In this document: positions 1 to 5,228 of the stretch, one piece after another
How the letters are laid out: each line of letters opens with the position of its first letter
Position numbering within the stretch: position 1 is the first letter of the stretch
DNA from: Actinomycetota bacterium
GTDB lineage: Bacteria > Actinomycetota > Humimicrobiia > Humimicrobiales > Humimicrobiaceae
DNA length: 5,228 nt
Assembly: GCA_023475715.1 (NCBI GenBank)
Contig: JAMCVO010000402.1
Location: 1 to 5,228 of the forward strand
Direction: 5' to 3'
Translations under genes and position numbers: made by a program
The notes under the pieces: generated by a model
What the model was told of the DNA's origin: nothing
The model's database searches: none
Seen by the model: the letters and a program-made list of their open reading frames with translations, nothing else

Positions 1-85
1 AGGTGATATTACTTTTCCTAAATGTGTGAGATTAATGATAGGATAACACACTAATTGACCTGGACCATGAAAAGTAATATCACCT
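1..85. repeat. 17-bp perfect inverted repeat, arms 1-17 and 69-85
   Basis: Bases 1-17 (AGGTGATATTACTTTTC) are the exact reverse complement of bases 69-85, with 51 nt between the arms. Both arms lie inside the lipB coding region. The inner arm encodes the conserved GDITF of the LipB signature; the outer arm encodes the last visible residues. Pairing stops at base 18 on the inside and cannot be followed past base 1. No T-run follows, so it does not look like a terminator. Its position exactly at the sequence end makes a fold-back assembly or amplification artefact the leading explanation. Confidence 0.85.
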
Positions 86-378
86 CCGCGGTTGGATTGA
101 ACAAGCTCGATACCTTGTTCCTTCAAGCTTTCTTTGCCGGCAAGCAAATTCTCTATTTTACCGCTGTTTCCAATTGTTATCACAGGATAATGTTCAAGGA
201 GTAAAATTAAGCCGCGGATTTGCCCTATTCTTACTTTTTCAAATAAATTCATCTGAATCCGGAATGCATCGTCATAGCCAATCAGTCCGAGATCAAGGCA
301 GAGAATTTCTTCTGTCCCTTCATATCTTTCGACGTAATTTTCGATTTTACCGGTTAGATTATTTTTAGTATTTGTCAT
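1..378 (-). CDS. lipB: Octanoyltransferase LipB, N-terminal part (cut by window edge)
   Basis: LipB moves the octanoyl group from acyl carrier protein to the lipoyl-domain lysine of E2 subunits or GcvH. It is the first step of endogenous lipoate synthesis in the cytoplasm, before LipA inserts sulfur. Reading the minus strand from the ATG at 378-376 gives 126 codons without a stop. The family signature is clear: RGGDITFHGPGQLVCYPI at about residues 97-114, preceded by a LLLEHYPVITIGNSG segment at about 56-70 that matches the usual LxxEHxPVxTxG stretch. The catalytic Cys and Lys of the family lie further on and are outside the window. A TAA stop directly precedes the ATG, so no earlier start is possible. 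No Shine-Dalgarno is visible in front of it. Family members are about 210-230 residues, so roughly 40% is missing. The last six residues (GKVISP) come from an inverted-repeat arm and may not be genuine. It is divergent from lpd. Confidence 0.93.
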   Translation of the reverse strand, partial: MTNTKNNLTGKIENYVERYEGTEEILCLDLGLIGYDDAFRIQMNLFEKVRIGQIRGLILLLEHYPVITIGNSGKIENLLAGKESLKEQGIELVQSNRGGDITFHGPGQLVCYPIINLTHLGKVISP

Positions 379-388
379 TTAGTTTTTT

Positions 389-417
389 AATTTAAAGTAA
401 TTTTTTAATTTTAGCAA
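389..417 (-). promoter_or_regulatory. Weak candidate lipB promoter
   Basis: On the minus strand, TTGCTA (417-412) and TAAATT (394-389) are separated by 17 nt. Each matches four of six bases of the sigma-70 consensus. The -10 box ends 10 nt before the lipB ATG, so transcription would start almost at the start codon. That agrees with the absence of a Shine-Dalgarno there. In such AT-rich DNA this match could be chance. Confidence 0.22.
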
Positions 418-421
418 GGAG
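416..421 (+). promoter_or_regulatory. Ribosome binding site of lpd
   Basis: AAGGAG lies 10 nt before the ATG at 432 and supports that start. It is the only purine-rich core in the intergenic region. Confidence 0.8.
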
Positions 422-431
422 TTGAATTTTT

Positions 432-1826
432 ATGGAAACAAAAAATACTGATCTGGCAGTGCTTGGCGGAGGTCCGGGTGGGTATGTTGCGGCAATCAGG
501 GCTGCAAAGCTTGGCGTTAAAACAATGGTCATAGAGAAAGAAAATCTTGGAGGTGTCTGCCTTAACTGGGGCTGCATACCTACCAAAGCGCTTTATCATG
601 TTGCTCAAACCATAGACGAAATAAAAAAAGCTGATGTTTTTGGAATTAATGTTTCGGGCTGGAACCTTGATTTTAAAAAAGCAATGGCCAGGAAAGACCA
701 GATAATTGCTGCTCAAAGGCAAGGTCTTGCTTTCCATTTCAAAAAAAATAACATAGAACTTGTTACGGGAAACGGCAAGCTAATTTCGGGCAATAAAATC
801 CTGGTCACTCAGAAAAATGGTCAGGAAGTTGAAGTTATTGCAAAAAACATCATAATTGCGACAGGCTCCCATGCCGCAAACGTACCGCCCTTTAATCTTG
901 AGGAAGAGGATGTTATTGACAATATAGGCATATTGTCACTTACTGCAATCCCCCAGTCACTTTTGATTGTTGGCGGTGGTGTAATTGGTTCTGAATTTGC
1001 CAATATTTTCAGTACTTTTGGAAGCAATGTTACAATTGTCGAGATGCTGCCAAGAATATTGTCCACAGAAGATATCGAGGTTTCAAAAATAATTACCAAA
1101 ACCTTTGACAAAAAGAGGATAAAAGTTTTTACAAATTCAGTTATAGAAAAAGTTAAAAAAGATAATGGGAAGTTCTTCTGCAGGACAGCAGGCGGAGAAG
1201 AAATTGTTGCCGACAAGGTGCTGATTTCCGTAGGCAGAAAGCCTAATTCAACAGGAATAGGCCTTGAAGAAATTGGAATTGCTATTGATGAGCGAGGTTT
1301 CATCAAGGTAGATTCTCACTTAAGAACAAATATTCCAAATATATATGCCGTTGGTGATGTCAACGGAGGGCTTCAGCTTGCCCATGTTGCATCTGATGAA
1401 GGCAAGATTGCTGCAGAAAATATTGCAGGAAAAGATAAGGCAATGGATTACAGGGTGATCCCATGGGCGGTATTTACATCCATGGAAATAGGTACGGTTG
1501 GATTAGATGAGGAACAGGCAATAAGCAGAGGCATTAATGTATGCTGCGGGCTTTTTCCATTCAGCAACAGCGGAAAAGCTTTTATAACCGGTGAAACAGA
1601 AGGCTTCATAAAGATTATAACAGACAAAGACTCAGGCGAAATACTTGGTGCGCGGATGGTTGGGCCGAGATGTTCTGATTTAGTACATGAAGTTGCGGTT
1701 GCAATGAAAGGCGAGATGGTTATAGACAACCTGGCTGAGACAGTTCATTCTCATCCAACTCTTTCCGAAGCGGTAATGGAAGCTGCAGAAGACTGCTTTG
1801 GAATTGCAACTCATGTAACAAGATGA
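432..1826 (+). CDS. lpdA: Dihydrolipoyl dehydrogenase (E3), complete
   Basis: This cytoplasmic FAD enzyme reoxidises dihydrolipoyl groups on E2 or GcvH proteins and passes the electrons to NAD+. It serves 2-oxoacid dehydrogenase complexes or glycine cleavage; which one cannot be told here. The 464-residue length is normal for the family. The FAD-binding GGGPGG is at residues 12-17. The class I redox disulfide motif GGVCLNWGCIP is at 40-50, with C43 and C48. The IIATGS motif is at 141-146, the NAD-binding GGGVIGSEF at 181-189, the second FAD contact YAVGD at 305-309, and the dimer-interface catalytic HSHPTLSE at 439-446, with H441 and E446 as the proton-relay pair. All key residues are present. 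There is no N-terminal lipoyl domain. An AAGGAG site 10 nt upstream supports the ATG. It is divergent from lipB, and the HAD gene starts 3 nt after its stop. Mercuric or glutathione reductase is unlikely, given the lipoamide-type HPTLSE ending and the lipB neighbour. Confidence 0.96.
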   Translation: METKNTDLAVLGGGPGGYVAAIRAAKLGVKTMVIEKENLGGVCLNWGCIPTKALYHVAQTIDEIKKADVFGINVSGWNLDFKKAMARKDQIIAAQRQGLAFHFKKNNIELVTGNGKLISGNKILVTQKNGQEVEVIAKNIIIATGSHAANVPPFNLEEEDVIDNIGILSLTAIPQSLLIVGGGVIGSEFANIFSTFGSNVTIVEMLPRILSTEDIEVSKIITKTFDKKRIKVFTNSVIEKVKKDNGKFFCRTAGGEEIVADKVLISVGRKPNSTGIGLEEIGIAIDERGFIKVDSHLRTNIPNIYAVGDVNGGLQLAHVASDEGKIAAENIAGKDKAMDYRVIPWAVFTSMEIGTVGLDEEQAISRGINVCCGLFPFSNSGKAFITGETEGFIKIITDKDSGEILGARMVGPRCSDLVHEVAVAMKGEMVIDNLAETVHSHPTLSEAVMEAAEDCFGIATHVTR

Positions 1827-1829
1827 TTT

Positions 1830-2651
1830 ATGAATATGATTAAACTGCTTGTCACAGATGTAGATGGTACGCTGCTTGATGATAAATCAAAGCTTCCGGA
1901 TTTTAATAAAAAGGCTTTGCTTGAATGTCTGGACAGGAAAATCGAAGTCATACTTGCAACAGGCAAATCTTTTGCTTCTATTTTTTGGCTGGTTGAATTA
2001 CTGGGGTTAAAGATGCCTCAGATAACTCTTAATGGTTCCGTTGTCGTAAGCAAAAATTCCCAAATTATCAGTATTAAAAGGATAAAACCTGAGTATTATC
2101 ATGAAATAATTGCTGATATCAGGCATCATGGCTCCAGCCCATTGGTAGCACAGGCCGATGGCAGGATACTTTATGATAAGGAGTATCCAACTTTTGAAGC
2201 ATTCCGCAAAATCAATGAGAAGCTTATAAAGGTGAAGAATATAGAAGATGAGAAATATTGCCGCAACTGTGTAGACATCAGTGTTACTATCAAAGAGACC
2301 GATCCCCTTGACACTTATCTGAGGAGCAAATATAAAGGCAAGCTTCAACTTGTAAGATCGGGAGAATATTTTTTTGATATACTGGATTTGGATGCCACTA
2401 AAGGCAATGCTCTCAGGCAAATAGCTGAAAAGTTTAATTTTAAGAAAGAGGAAATAGCTGTTTTAGGAGACAGTTACAATGATTTGAGCATGTTTGACCA
2501 GGCAGGCTTAAGAATTGCTGTTAAAAACTCCTATGAAAAAGTTCTTCAGTCTGCAGATTTTGTGACTGACGAAAATTACAATTGCGGATTTGGCAAGGCA
2601 GTTTATAAATATATTTTAAAGGATAAAAATATAATTAAAAAAATAATATGA
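1830..2651 (+). CDS. Cof-type (class IIB) HAD-superfamily phosphatase
   Basis: This is a 273-residue cytoplasmic phosphatase; relatives hydrolyse sugar phosphates, flavin or nucleotide phosphates and similar small metabolites. Motif I is DVDGT at 10-14, with nucleophile D10 and acid/base D12. Motif II is LATGK at 42-46, with T44. The motif III lysine is K191 in ATKGNAL, and motif IV is GDSYNDLSMF at 213-222, with D214 and D218. The C2-type cap lies between motifs II and III, as in Cof/YbiV proteins, and the length is typical. Motif II has K46 where most relatives have Arg (ATGR), a conservative change. The ATG lies 3 nt after the lpd stop with no good Shine-Dalgarno, so translation may be coupled to lpd; the ATG at 1836 is an equally possible start and costs two residues. 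Substrate is not predictable. The kinase downstream makes a sugar phosphate plausible, but that is inference. Confidence 0.9.
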   Translation: MNMIKLLVTDVDGTLLDDKSKLPDFNKKALLECLDRKIEVILATGKSFASIFWLVELLGLKMPQITLNGSVVVSKNSQIISIKRIKPEYYHEIIADIRHHGSSPLVAQADGRILYDKEYPTFEAFRKINEKLIKVKNIEDEKYCRNCVDISVTIKETDPLDTYLRSKYKGKLQLVRSGEYFFDILDLDATKGNALRQIAEKFNFKKEEIAVLGDSYNDLSMFDQAGLRIAVKNSYEKVLQSADFVTDENYNCGFGKAVYKYILKDKNIIKKII

Positions 2652-2652
2652 T

Positions 2653-2658
2653 TATAAT
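2653..2658 (+). promoter_or_regulatory. Possible -10 element before the FGGY kinase
   Basis: A perfect TATAAT sits just after the HAD stop codon, about 45 nt before the kinase ATG, in a 51-bp gap. No recognisable -35 lies 16-18 nt upstream, and the upstream TG is one base off the extended -10 position. It may be an internal promoter of the operon or chance in AT-rich DNA. Confidence 0.2.
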
Positions 2659-2691
2659 GTGAGATAATAATCTGCAGGTAATTTTTATACC

Positions 2692-2697
2692 GGAGGG
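2692..2697 (+). promoter_or_regulatory. Ribosome binding site of the FGGY kinase
   Basis: GGAGGG ends 5 nt before the ATG at 2703. It is among the strongest Shine-Dalgarno sequences in the window and fixes the start. Confidence 0.85.
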
Positions 2698-2702
2698 AAA
2701 CT

Positions 2703-4205
2703 ATGAGCATAATGGGTCTTGATATTGGCACTACAGGGACAAAAGCAATTGTATTTAACGAAGACGGCATAATTCTGGCTCAGGCTTACAATGAATATGA
2801 TCTTGTTTTTCCAAAACCAAAATGGGTTGAGTTTGATGTAAAAGTAATGTGGGAAAAAGTTTTTGATGTCATAAAAAGAGTTAACAGCAATAATGCAGTT
2901 AAAAAGGATCCTGTTATTGCTCTTTCAGTATCCACGATTGGTGAAAGTTTTACTCCGATAGATGAAAAAGGCAAACCTCTTTACAATACCATTTATTCCA
3001 CGGATGCAAGAAGCATAGCTGAGCTTGAATATATTTACACAAAGATTTCCCGGAAAGAGCTTTACGATATAACAGGATATCCTCCGGGATTTGTTGCTCC
3101 ACTAAATAAGATATTGTGGGTTAAGAATAACCTGCCTGGAATCTATGCAAAAACTAAAAAAATCCTTTTTACTGATGATCTGCTTTATCATAATTTGGGA
3201 ATCAAAAAAACAAAAATGAATTACTCGCTATGTACGCGAACATTATTTTTTGACATAAGGCAAAAGAAATGGTCAAAAAAAATACTTGATAAGACAGGTA
3301 TTGATATAAATTTGTTTTCGGAACCTTCACCCTCCGGAGTAGAATTAGGGTATGTAAGTAATGAGGTTGCCCGTGAGCTTGGTTTTACCAAAAAAGTCTC
3401 AGTTGCGACCGGTGGTCATGATCAGCCTTGTGCTGCTCTGGGCGTAGGTGCTTTAAGCGGCGGGATAACTGCTGACGGTATGGGTACGGTTGAATGTGAA
3501 ACAATTGCCGTAGACGAGCCTATTATAAACAAGGAAATGCTAAAGAATAATTTCACTACTCAGATTCATGCAGCACCAAATGCATATGTTTCACTGGCTT
3601 ATAATTTTACTTCAGGAAGCGTATTAAAATGGTACAGGGACAAAATCTGTACTGAGGACAAGAAAATTGCAGAATCAAAAAAGATTCATTTTAATGACTA
3701 TTTCTTCTCAATGCTGGATTTTGAACCATCGGGTCTTTATGTTCTGCCATATTTTTCGTCATCCGGAACACCCTATTTTGACCTTTCTGCCAGGGGCACG
3801 ATAACAGGTTTAAGCCTTGCTTCTACAAAACAGGATATTTTTAAAGCTATCATAGAAGGGCTGGTCTTTGAGATTGCATTGAATGTTGAGCTGCTTGGTA
3901 AAGCAGGCGTAAAAATAAATGAACTCAGATCCGTCGGTGGAAATTCCATTGCTGACTACTGGCTTCAATTGAAATCTTCAATAATTGGTAAGCCGATTAA
4001 AAGAATGGAAATAAAGGAGGCAGGGTGTCTTGCTGCCATGATGCTTGCAGGAAGCAGCATTGGACTTTTCACAATACAGGAAGCAGTTTCCAATTTTGTT
4101 AAATCGGGAAAAGAGTTCTATCCTGATAGTGCAGTAAGGGAAAGATATCAGGAACATTTTGCTAATTACAAAAAAATTTATGGTGCGGTTAAAGATATTT
4201 TTTAA
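2703..4205 (+). CDS. FGGY-family carbohydrate kinase, substrate unknown
   Basis: Enzymes of this family use ATP to phosphorylate a sugar, ketose or polyol in the cytoplasm, usually the step that commits it to catabolism. The 500-residue length is typical of xylulokinase and fuculokinase relatives. The N-terminal phosphate motif GLDIGTTGTKA is at residues 5-15. FGGY signature 1 is nearly complete around P133-N143, with K136, W139 and N143. The catalytic base is D240 in GGHDQPCAALG. The second ATP-phosphate loop is DGMGTVE at 258-264. FGGY signature 2 fits fully from G365 to E385, and the adenosine motif VGGNS is at 411-415. The C-terminus looks intact. A strong GGAGGG lies 5 nt before the ATG. 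The HD-type active site differs from the GGGDN often seen in xylulokinase and from the GDQQ of glycerol kinase, so I give no gene symbol. The relic of a GarR-like dehydrogenase directly downstream hints at sugar-acid or polyol metabolism, which is inference. Confidence 0.92.
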   Translation: MSIMGLDIGTTGTKAIVFNEDGIILAQAYNEYDLVFPKPKWVEFDVKVMWEKVFDVIKRVNSNNAVKKDPVIALSVSTIGESFTPIDEKGKPLYNTIYSTDARSIAELEYIYTKISRKELYDITGYPPGFVAPLNKILWVKNNLPGIYAKTKKILFTDDLLYHNLGIKKTKMNYSLCTRTLFFDIRQKKWSKKILDKTGIDINLFSEPSPSGVELGYVSNEVARELGFTKKVSVATGGHDQPCAALGVGALSGGITADGMGTVECETIAVDEPIINKEMLKNNFTTQIHAAPNAYVSLAYNFTSGSVLKWYRDKICTEDKKIAESKKIHFNDYFFSMLDFEPSGLYVLPYFSSSGTPYFDLSARGTITGLSLASTKQDIFKAIIEGLVFEIALNVELLGKAGVKINELRSVGGNSIADYWLQLKSSIIGKPIKRMEIKEAGCLAAMMLAGSSIGLFTIQEAVSNFVKSGKEFYPDSAVRERYQEHFANYKKIYGAVKDIF

Positions 4206-4351
4206 AATTAAGTGTTGTGTTGCCTTTTACTTCTCTGGCTTTTGAGGTGCTAAAAGCGTTAGATTTGGATAACAAAGGTAATGAGGACCATAGCGCCATT
4301 ATTAAATTCTTTGAAAATCTTTCAAAAGTTGTAATTCAGAATAATACTTAA
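4206..4351 (+). pseudogene. C-terminal relic of a GarR/3-hydroxyisobutyrate dehydrogenase-like gene
   Basis: The frame ending at the TAA 4349-4351 encodes about 47 residues with no proper start. It reads LSVVLPFTSLAFEVL, then KALDLDNKGNEDHSA, then IIKFFENLSKVVI. From memory this follows the C-terminal helices of tartronate semialdehyde reductase (GarR) and related beta-hydroxyacid dehydrogenases: LPxT, then E...AL..D..G..., then the nearly diagnostic DHSA, then YYEKLAKV. Intact members have about 290-300 residues, so roughly the first 245 are missing, including the NAD-binding Rossmann domain and the catalytic Lys. The similarity starts at the kinase stop codon, so a deletion probably joined the kinase end to this tail. 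Codon use resembles its neighbours. A GTG at 4217 could start a short peptide, but no Shine-Dalgarno precedes it. An assembly deletion is the alternative. Confidence 0.72.
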
Positions 4352-4510
4352 TTTTAATGGAAAAATGTGGGTGATTATATGAAGCTAATATTATTAAGAA
4401 TTAATATGAAGTCCAGACAATAATCCCAGGATTGCAACCAGGAAAGAAATAGCCGTGTTAATACATAAAGGCTTTCAAAAAGAATGAATAATAAAAAATT
4501 AATAAGTAAA
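4352..4510. other. AT-rich gap before panB, no recognised gene
   Basis: This stretch holds only tiny open frames. One is a 14-codon ATG frame at 4379-4423. Another is a start-less frame at 4410-4487 that reads NPRIATRKEIAVLIHKGF before a TGA and looks protein-like, but I cannot place it. I see no hairpin with a T-run that would end the kinase transcript, and no convincing -35/-10 pair for panB. Together with the dehydrogenase relic upstream, it looks like a scar of gene loss rather than a regulatory region. Confidence 0.4.
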
Positions 4511-4516
4511 GGTGGG
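4511..4516 (+). promoter_or_regulatory. Ribosome binding site of panB
   Basis: GGTGGG, preceded by AAA, lies 7 nt before the ATG at 4524. It is a moderate Shine-Dalgarno and agrees with the start expected from family alignment. Confidence 0.6.
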
Positions 4517-4523
4517 ATGATTT

Positions 4524-5228
4524 ATGAGAAAAAAACCAACCGTTTGGGATTTTTATGAAATGAAAAAGGCTGGCACAAAAATAACATGGGTAACTGCTTA
4601 TGATTATCCCATAGCAAGTTTTGCTGAGGCTGCAGGCATGGATATGATTCTTGTAGGCGATTCACTGGGGATGGTTGTATATGGTTACAGCGGTACTGTT
4701 TCAGTTACGATGGATGAATGTATTATTCATAGCAAAGCAGTAAGAAGAGGCGCACCAAATGTATTTGTAGTTGGTGATATGCCTTTTGGAAGTTACCATA
4801 CTTCTGATGCAGAGGCTGTGGCAAATGCAGTAAGATTTGTGAAAGAAGCTAATGTTGATGCTATCAAGCTTGAGGGCGGGGTTAGAGTAGCTTCCAGGAT
4901 CAGAGCCATTACAGATGCAGGGATAGTAGTCATCGGACATATTGGACTTACACCGCAATCTTCGGGCATCTTGGGTGGTTTCAAGGTCCAGGGCAGGACT
5001 GCAGCATCAGCAGAAGATGTTATAAAGGATGCAATAGCAGTGCAGGCAGCAGGCGCTAAAATGCTTCTGGTAGAAGCTATACCCCCTGAATTGGGTGAAG
5101 CCATTACCAAGATTGTGACGATTCCTGTATTAGGTATTGGCGCAGGCGTAAAGATTGATGGTCAGGTTTTGATATGTGGAGACATGCTGGGTTATTTTGA
5201 AGCTTTTACCCCTAAATTCGTGAAGAAG
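4524..5228 (+). CDS. panB: 3-methyl-2-oxobutanoate hydroxymethyltransferase PanB, C-terminus cut by window edge
   Basis: PanB transfers a hydroxymethyl group from 5,10-methylene-tetrahydrofolate to 2-oxoisovalerate to give ketopantoate, the first committed step to pantothenate and coenzyme A. It is a cytoplasmic TIM-barrel enzyme. The window holds 235 codons of a family that usually has about 260-280, with no stop before the edge. Recognised segments are VTAYDYPIASFAEAAG (23-38), ILVGDSLGMVV (42-52), VVGDMPFGSY (82-91), IKLEGG (114-119), GHIGLTPQS (138-146), LGGFKVQGR (150-158), VEAIP (183-187), GIGAG (204-208) and FTPKFVK (228-234). The Mg2+ ligands are D46, D85 and E117, and the catalytic acid is E184. 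All are present. The ATG follows a GGTGGG site and matches the usual short N-terminus. It lies 318 nt after the kinase, so it may be its own transcription unit; panC or panD often follow panB, but nothing downstream is visible. Confidence 0.96.
   Translation, partial: MRKKPTVWDFYEMKKAGTKITWVTAYDYPIASFAEAAGMDMILVGDSLGMVVYGYSGTVSVTMDECIIHSKAVRRGAPNVFVVGDMPFGSYHTSDAEAVANAVRFVKEANVDAIKLEGGVRVASRIRAITDAGIVVIGHIGLTPQSSGILGGFKVQGRTAASAEDVIKDAIAVQAAGAKMLLVEAIPPELGEAITKIVTIPVLGIGAGVKIDGQVLICGDMLGYFEAFTPKFVKK

Larger units (their letters stand above)
379..431. promoter_or_regulatory. Divergent lipB/lpd intergenic region with an 11-bp direct repeat
   Basis: This 53-bp, almost wholly A/T gap must hold the start signals of lipB (left) and lpd (right), unless lpd transcription begins inside lipB. 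TTTTTTAATTT occurs twice, at 383-393 and 401-411, an 18-nt period. The A/T tracts could act as UP elements or a protein site, or may only reflect low complexity. No good -35/-10 pair is visible for lpd. Confidence 0.45.

Noticed and set aside
174..368. 64-residue plus-strand open frame
   Set aside because: It is antisense to the well-supported lipB coding region and has no recognisable protein features.
372..403. TTGTCA (372-377) as a -35 box for lpd
   Set aside because: It matches five of six consensus bases, but no acceptable -10 lies 15-19 nt downstream, and it overlaps the lipB start codon.
821..1306. 161-residue minus-strand open frame inside lpd
   Set aside because: It is low-complexity (Ser, Ile and Pro rich) and is the mirror of a conserved enzyme gene.
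4238..4257. GCTTTT...AAAAGC inverted repeat as a kinase terminator
   Set aside because: The stem has only six pairs, mostly A/T, is not followed by a T-run, and lies inside the dehydrogenase relic reading frame.
4388..4407. ATATTA...TAATAT palindrome as an operator
   Set aside because: It contains only A/T pairs with a mismatch after six bases, which is expected by chance in this AT-rich gap.
4379..4423. 14-codon ATG frame before panB as a leader peptide
   Set aside because: There is no regulatory codon run, no attenuator hairpin and no good ribosome binding site.
4701..5110. Minus-strand open frames opposite panB
   Set aside because: They lie antisense to a gene with every PanB motif and active-site residue present.

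Overview
This is an AT-rich bacterial window with tightly packed genes and clear AGGAG-type ribosome binding sites. It reads as a metabolic stretch of a bacterial chromosome. I see no rRNA, tRNA, CRISPR array, insertion sequence or phage gene. Nothing in it fixes the taxon. The gene set (lipoate machinery, a sugar-type kinase, pantothenate synthesis) would suit a heterotrophic, possibly anaerobic, bacterium, but that is only an inference.

Layout: (1) 1-378, minus strand: the N-terminal half or so of lipB (octanoyltransferase), cut by the window edge. (2) 379-431: a very AT-rich divergent intergenic region with an 11-bp direct repeat. (3) 432-1826, plus: a complete dihydrolipoyl dehydrogenase (lpd). 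(4) 1830-2651, plus: a Cof-type HAD phosphatase starting 3 nt after lpd. (5) 2703-4205, plus: a complete FGGY-family carbohydrate kinase. (6) 4206-4523: a gene-poor gap whose first part holds the decayed C-terminal end of a GarR/3-hydroxyisobutyrate-dehydrogenase-like gene. (7) 4524-5228, plus: panB (ketopantoate hydroxymethyltransferase), missing its C-terminus at the window edge.

How they fit: LipB starts lipoylation of E2 or GcvH proteins and Lpd reoxidises the dihydrolipoyl arm, so the divergent pair forms a lipoate module. The HAD phosphatase and FGGY kinase follow on the same strand and may be co-transcribed with lpd, although the kinase has its own strong ribosome binding site. The dehydrogenase relic right behind the kinase suggests that a kinase plus beta-hydroxyacid dehydrogenase pair for a sugar or sugar acid once stood here and was cut down by a deletion. 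panB begins a separate coenzyme A precursor function.

I do not see a new multi-gene system. The observations most worth checking are the dehydrogenase relic at 4206-4351 and a perfect 17-bp inverted repeat (1-17 and 69-85) at the window edge inside lipB, which may be a contig-end fold-back artefact.
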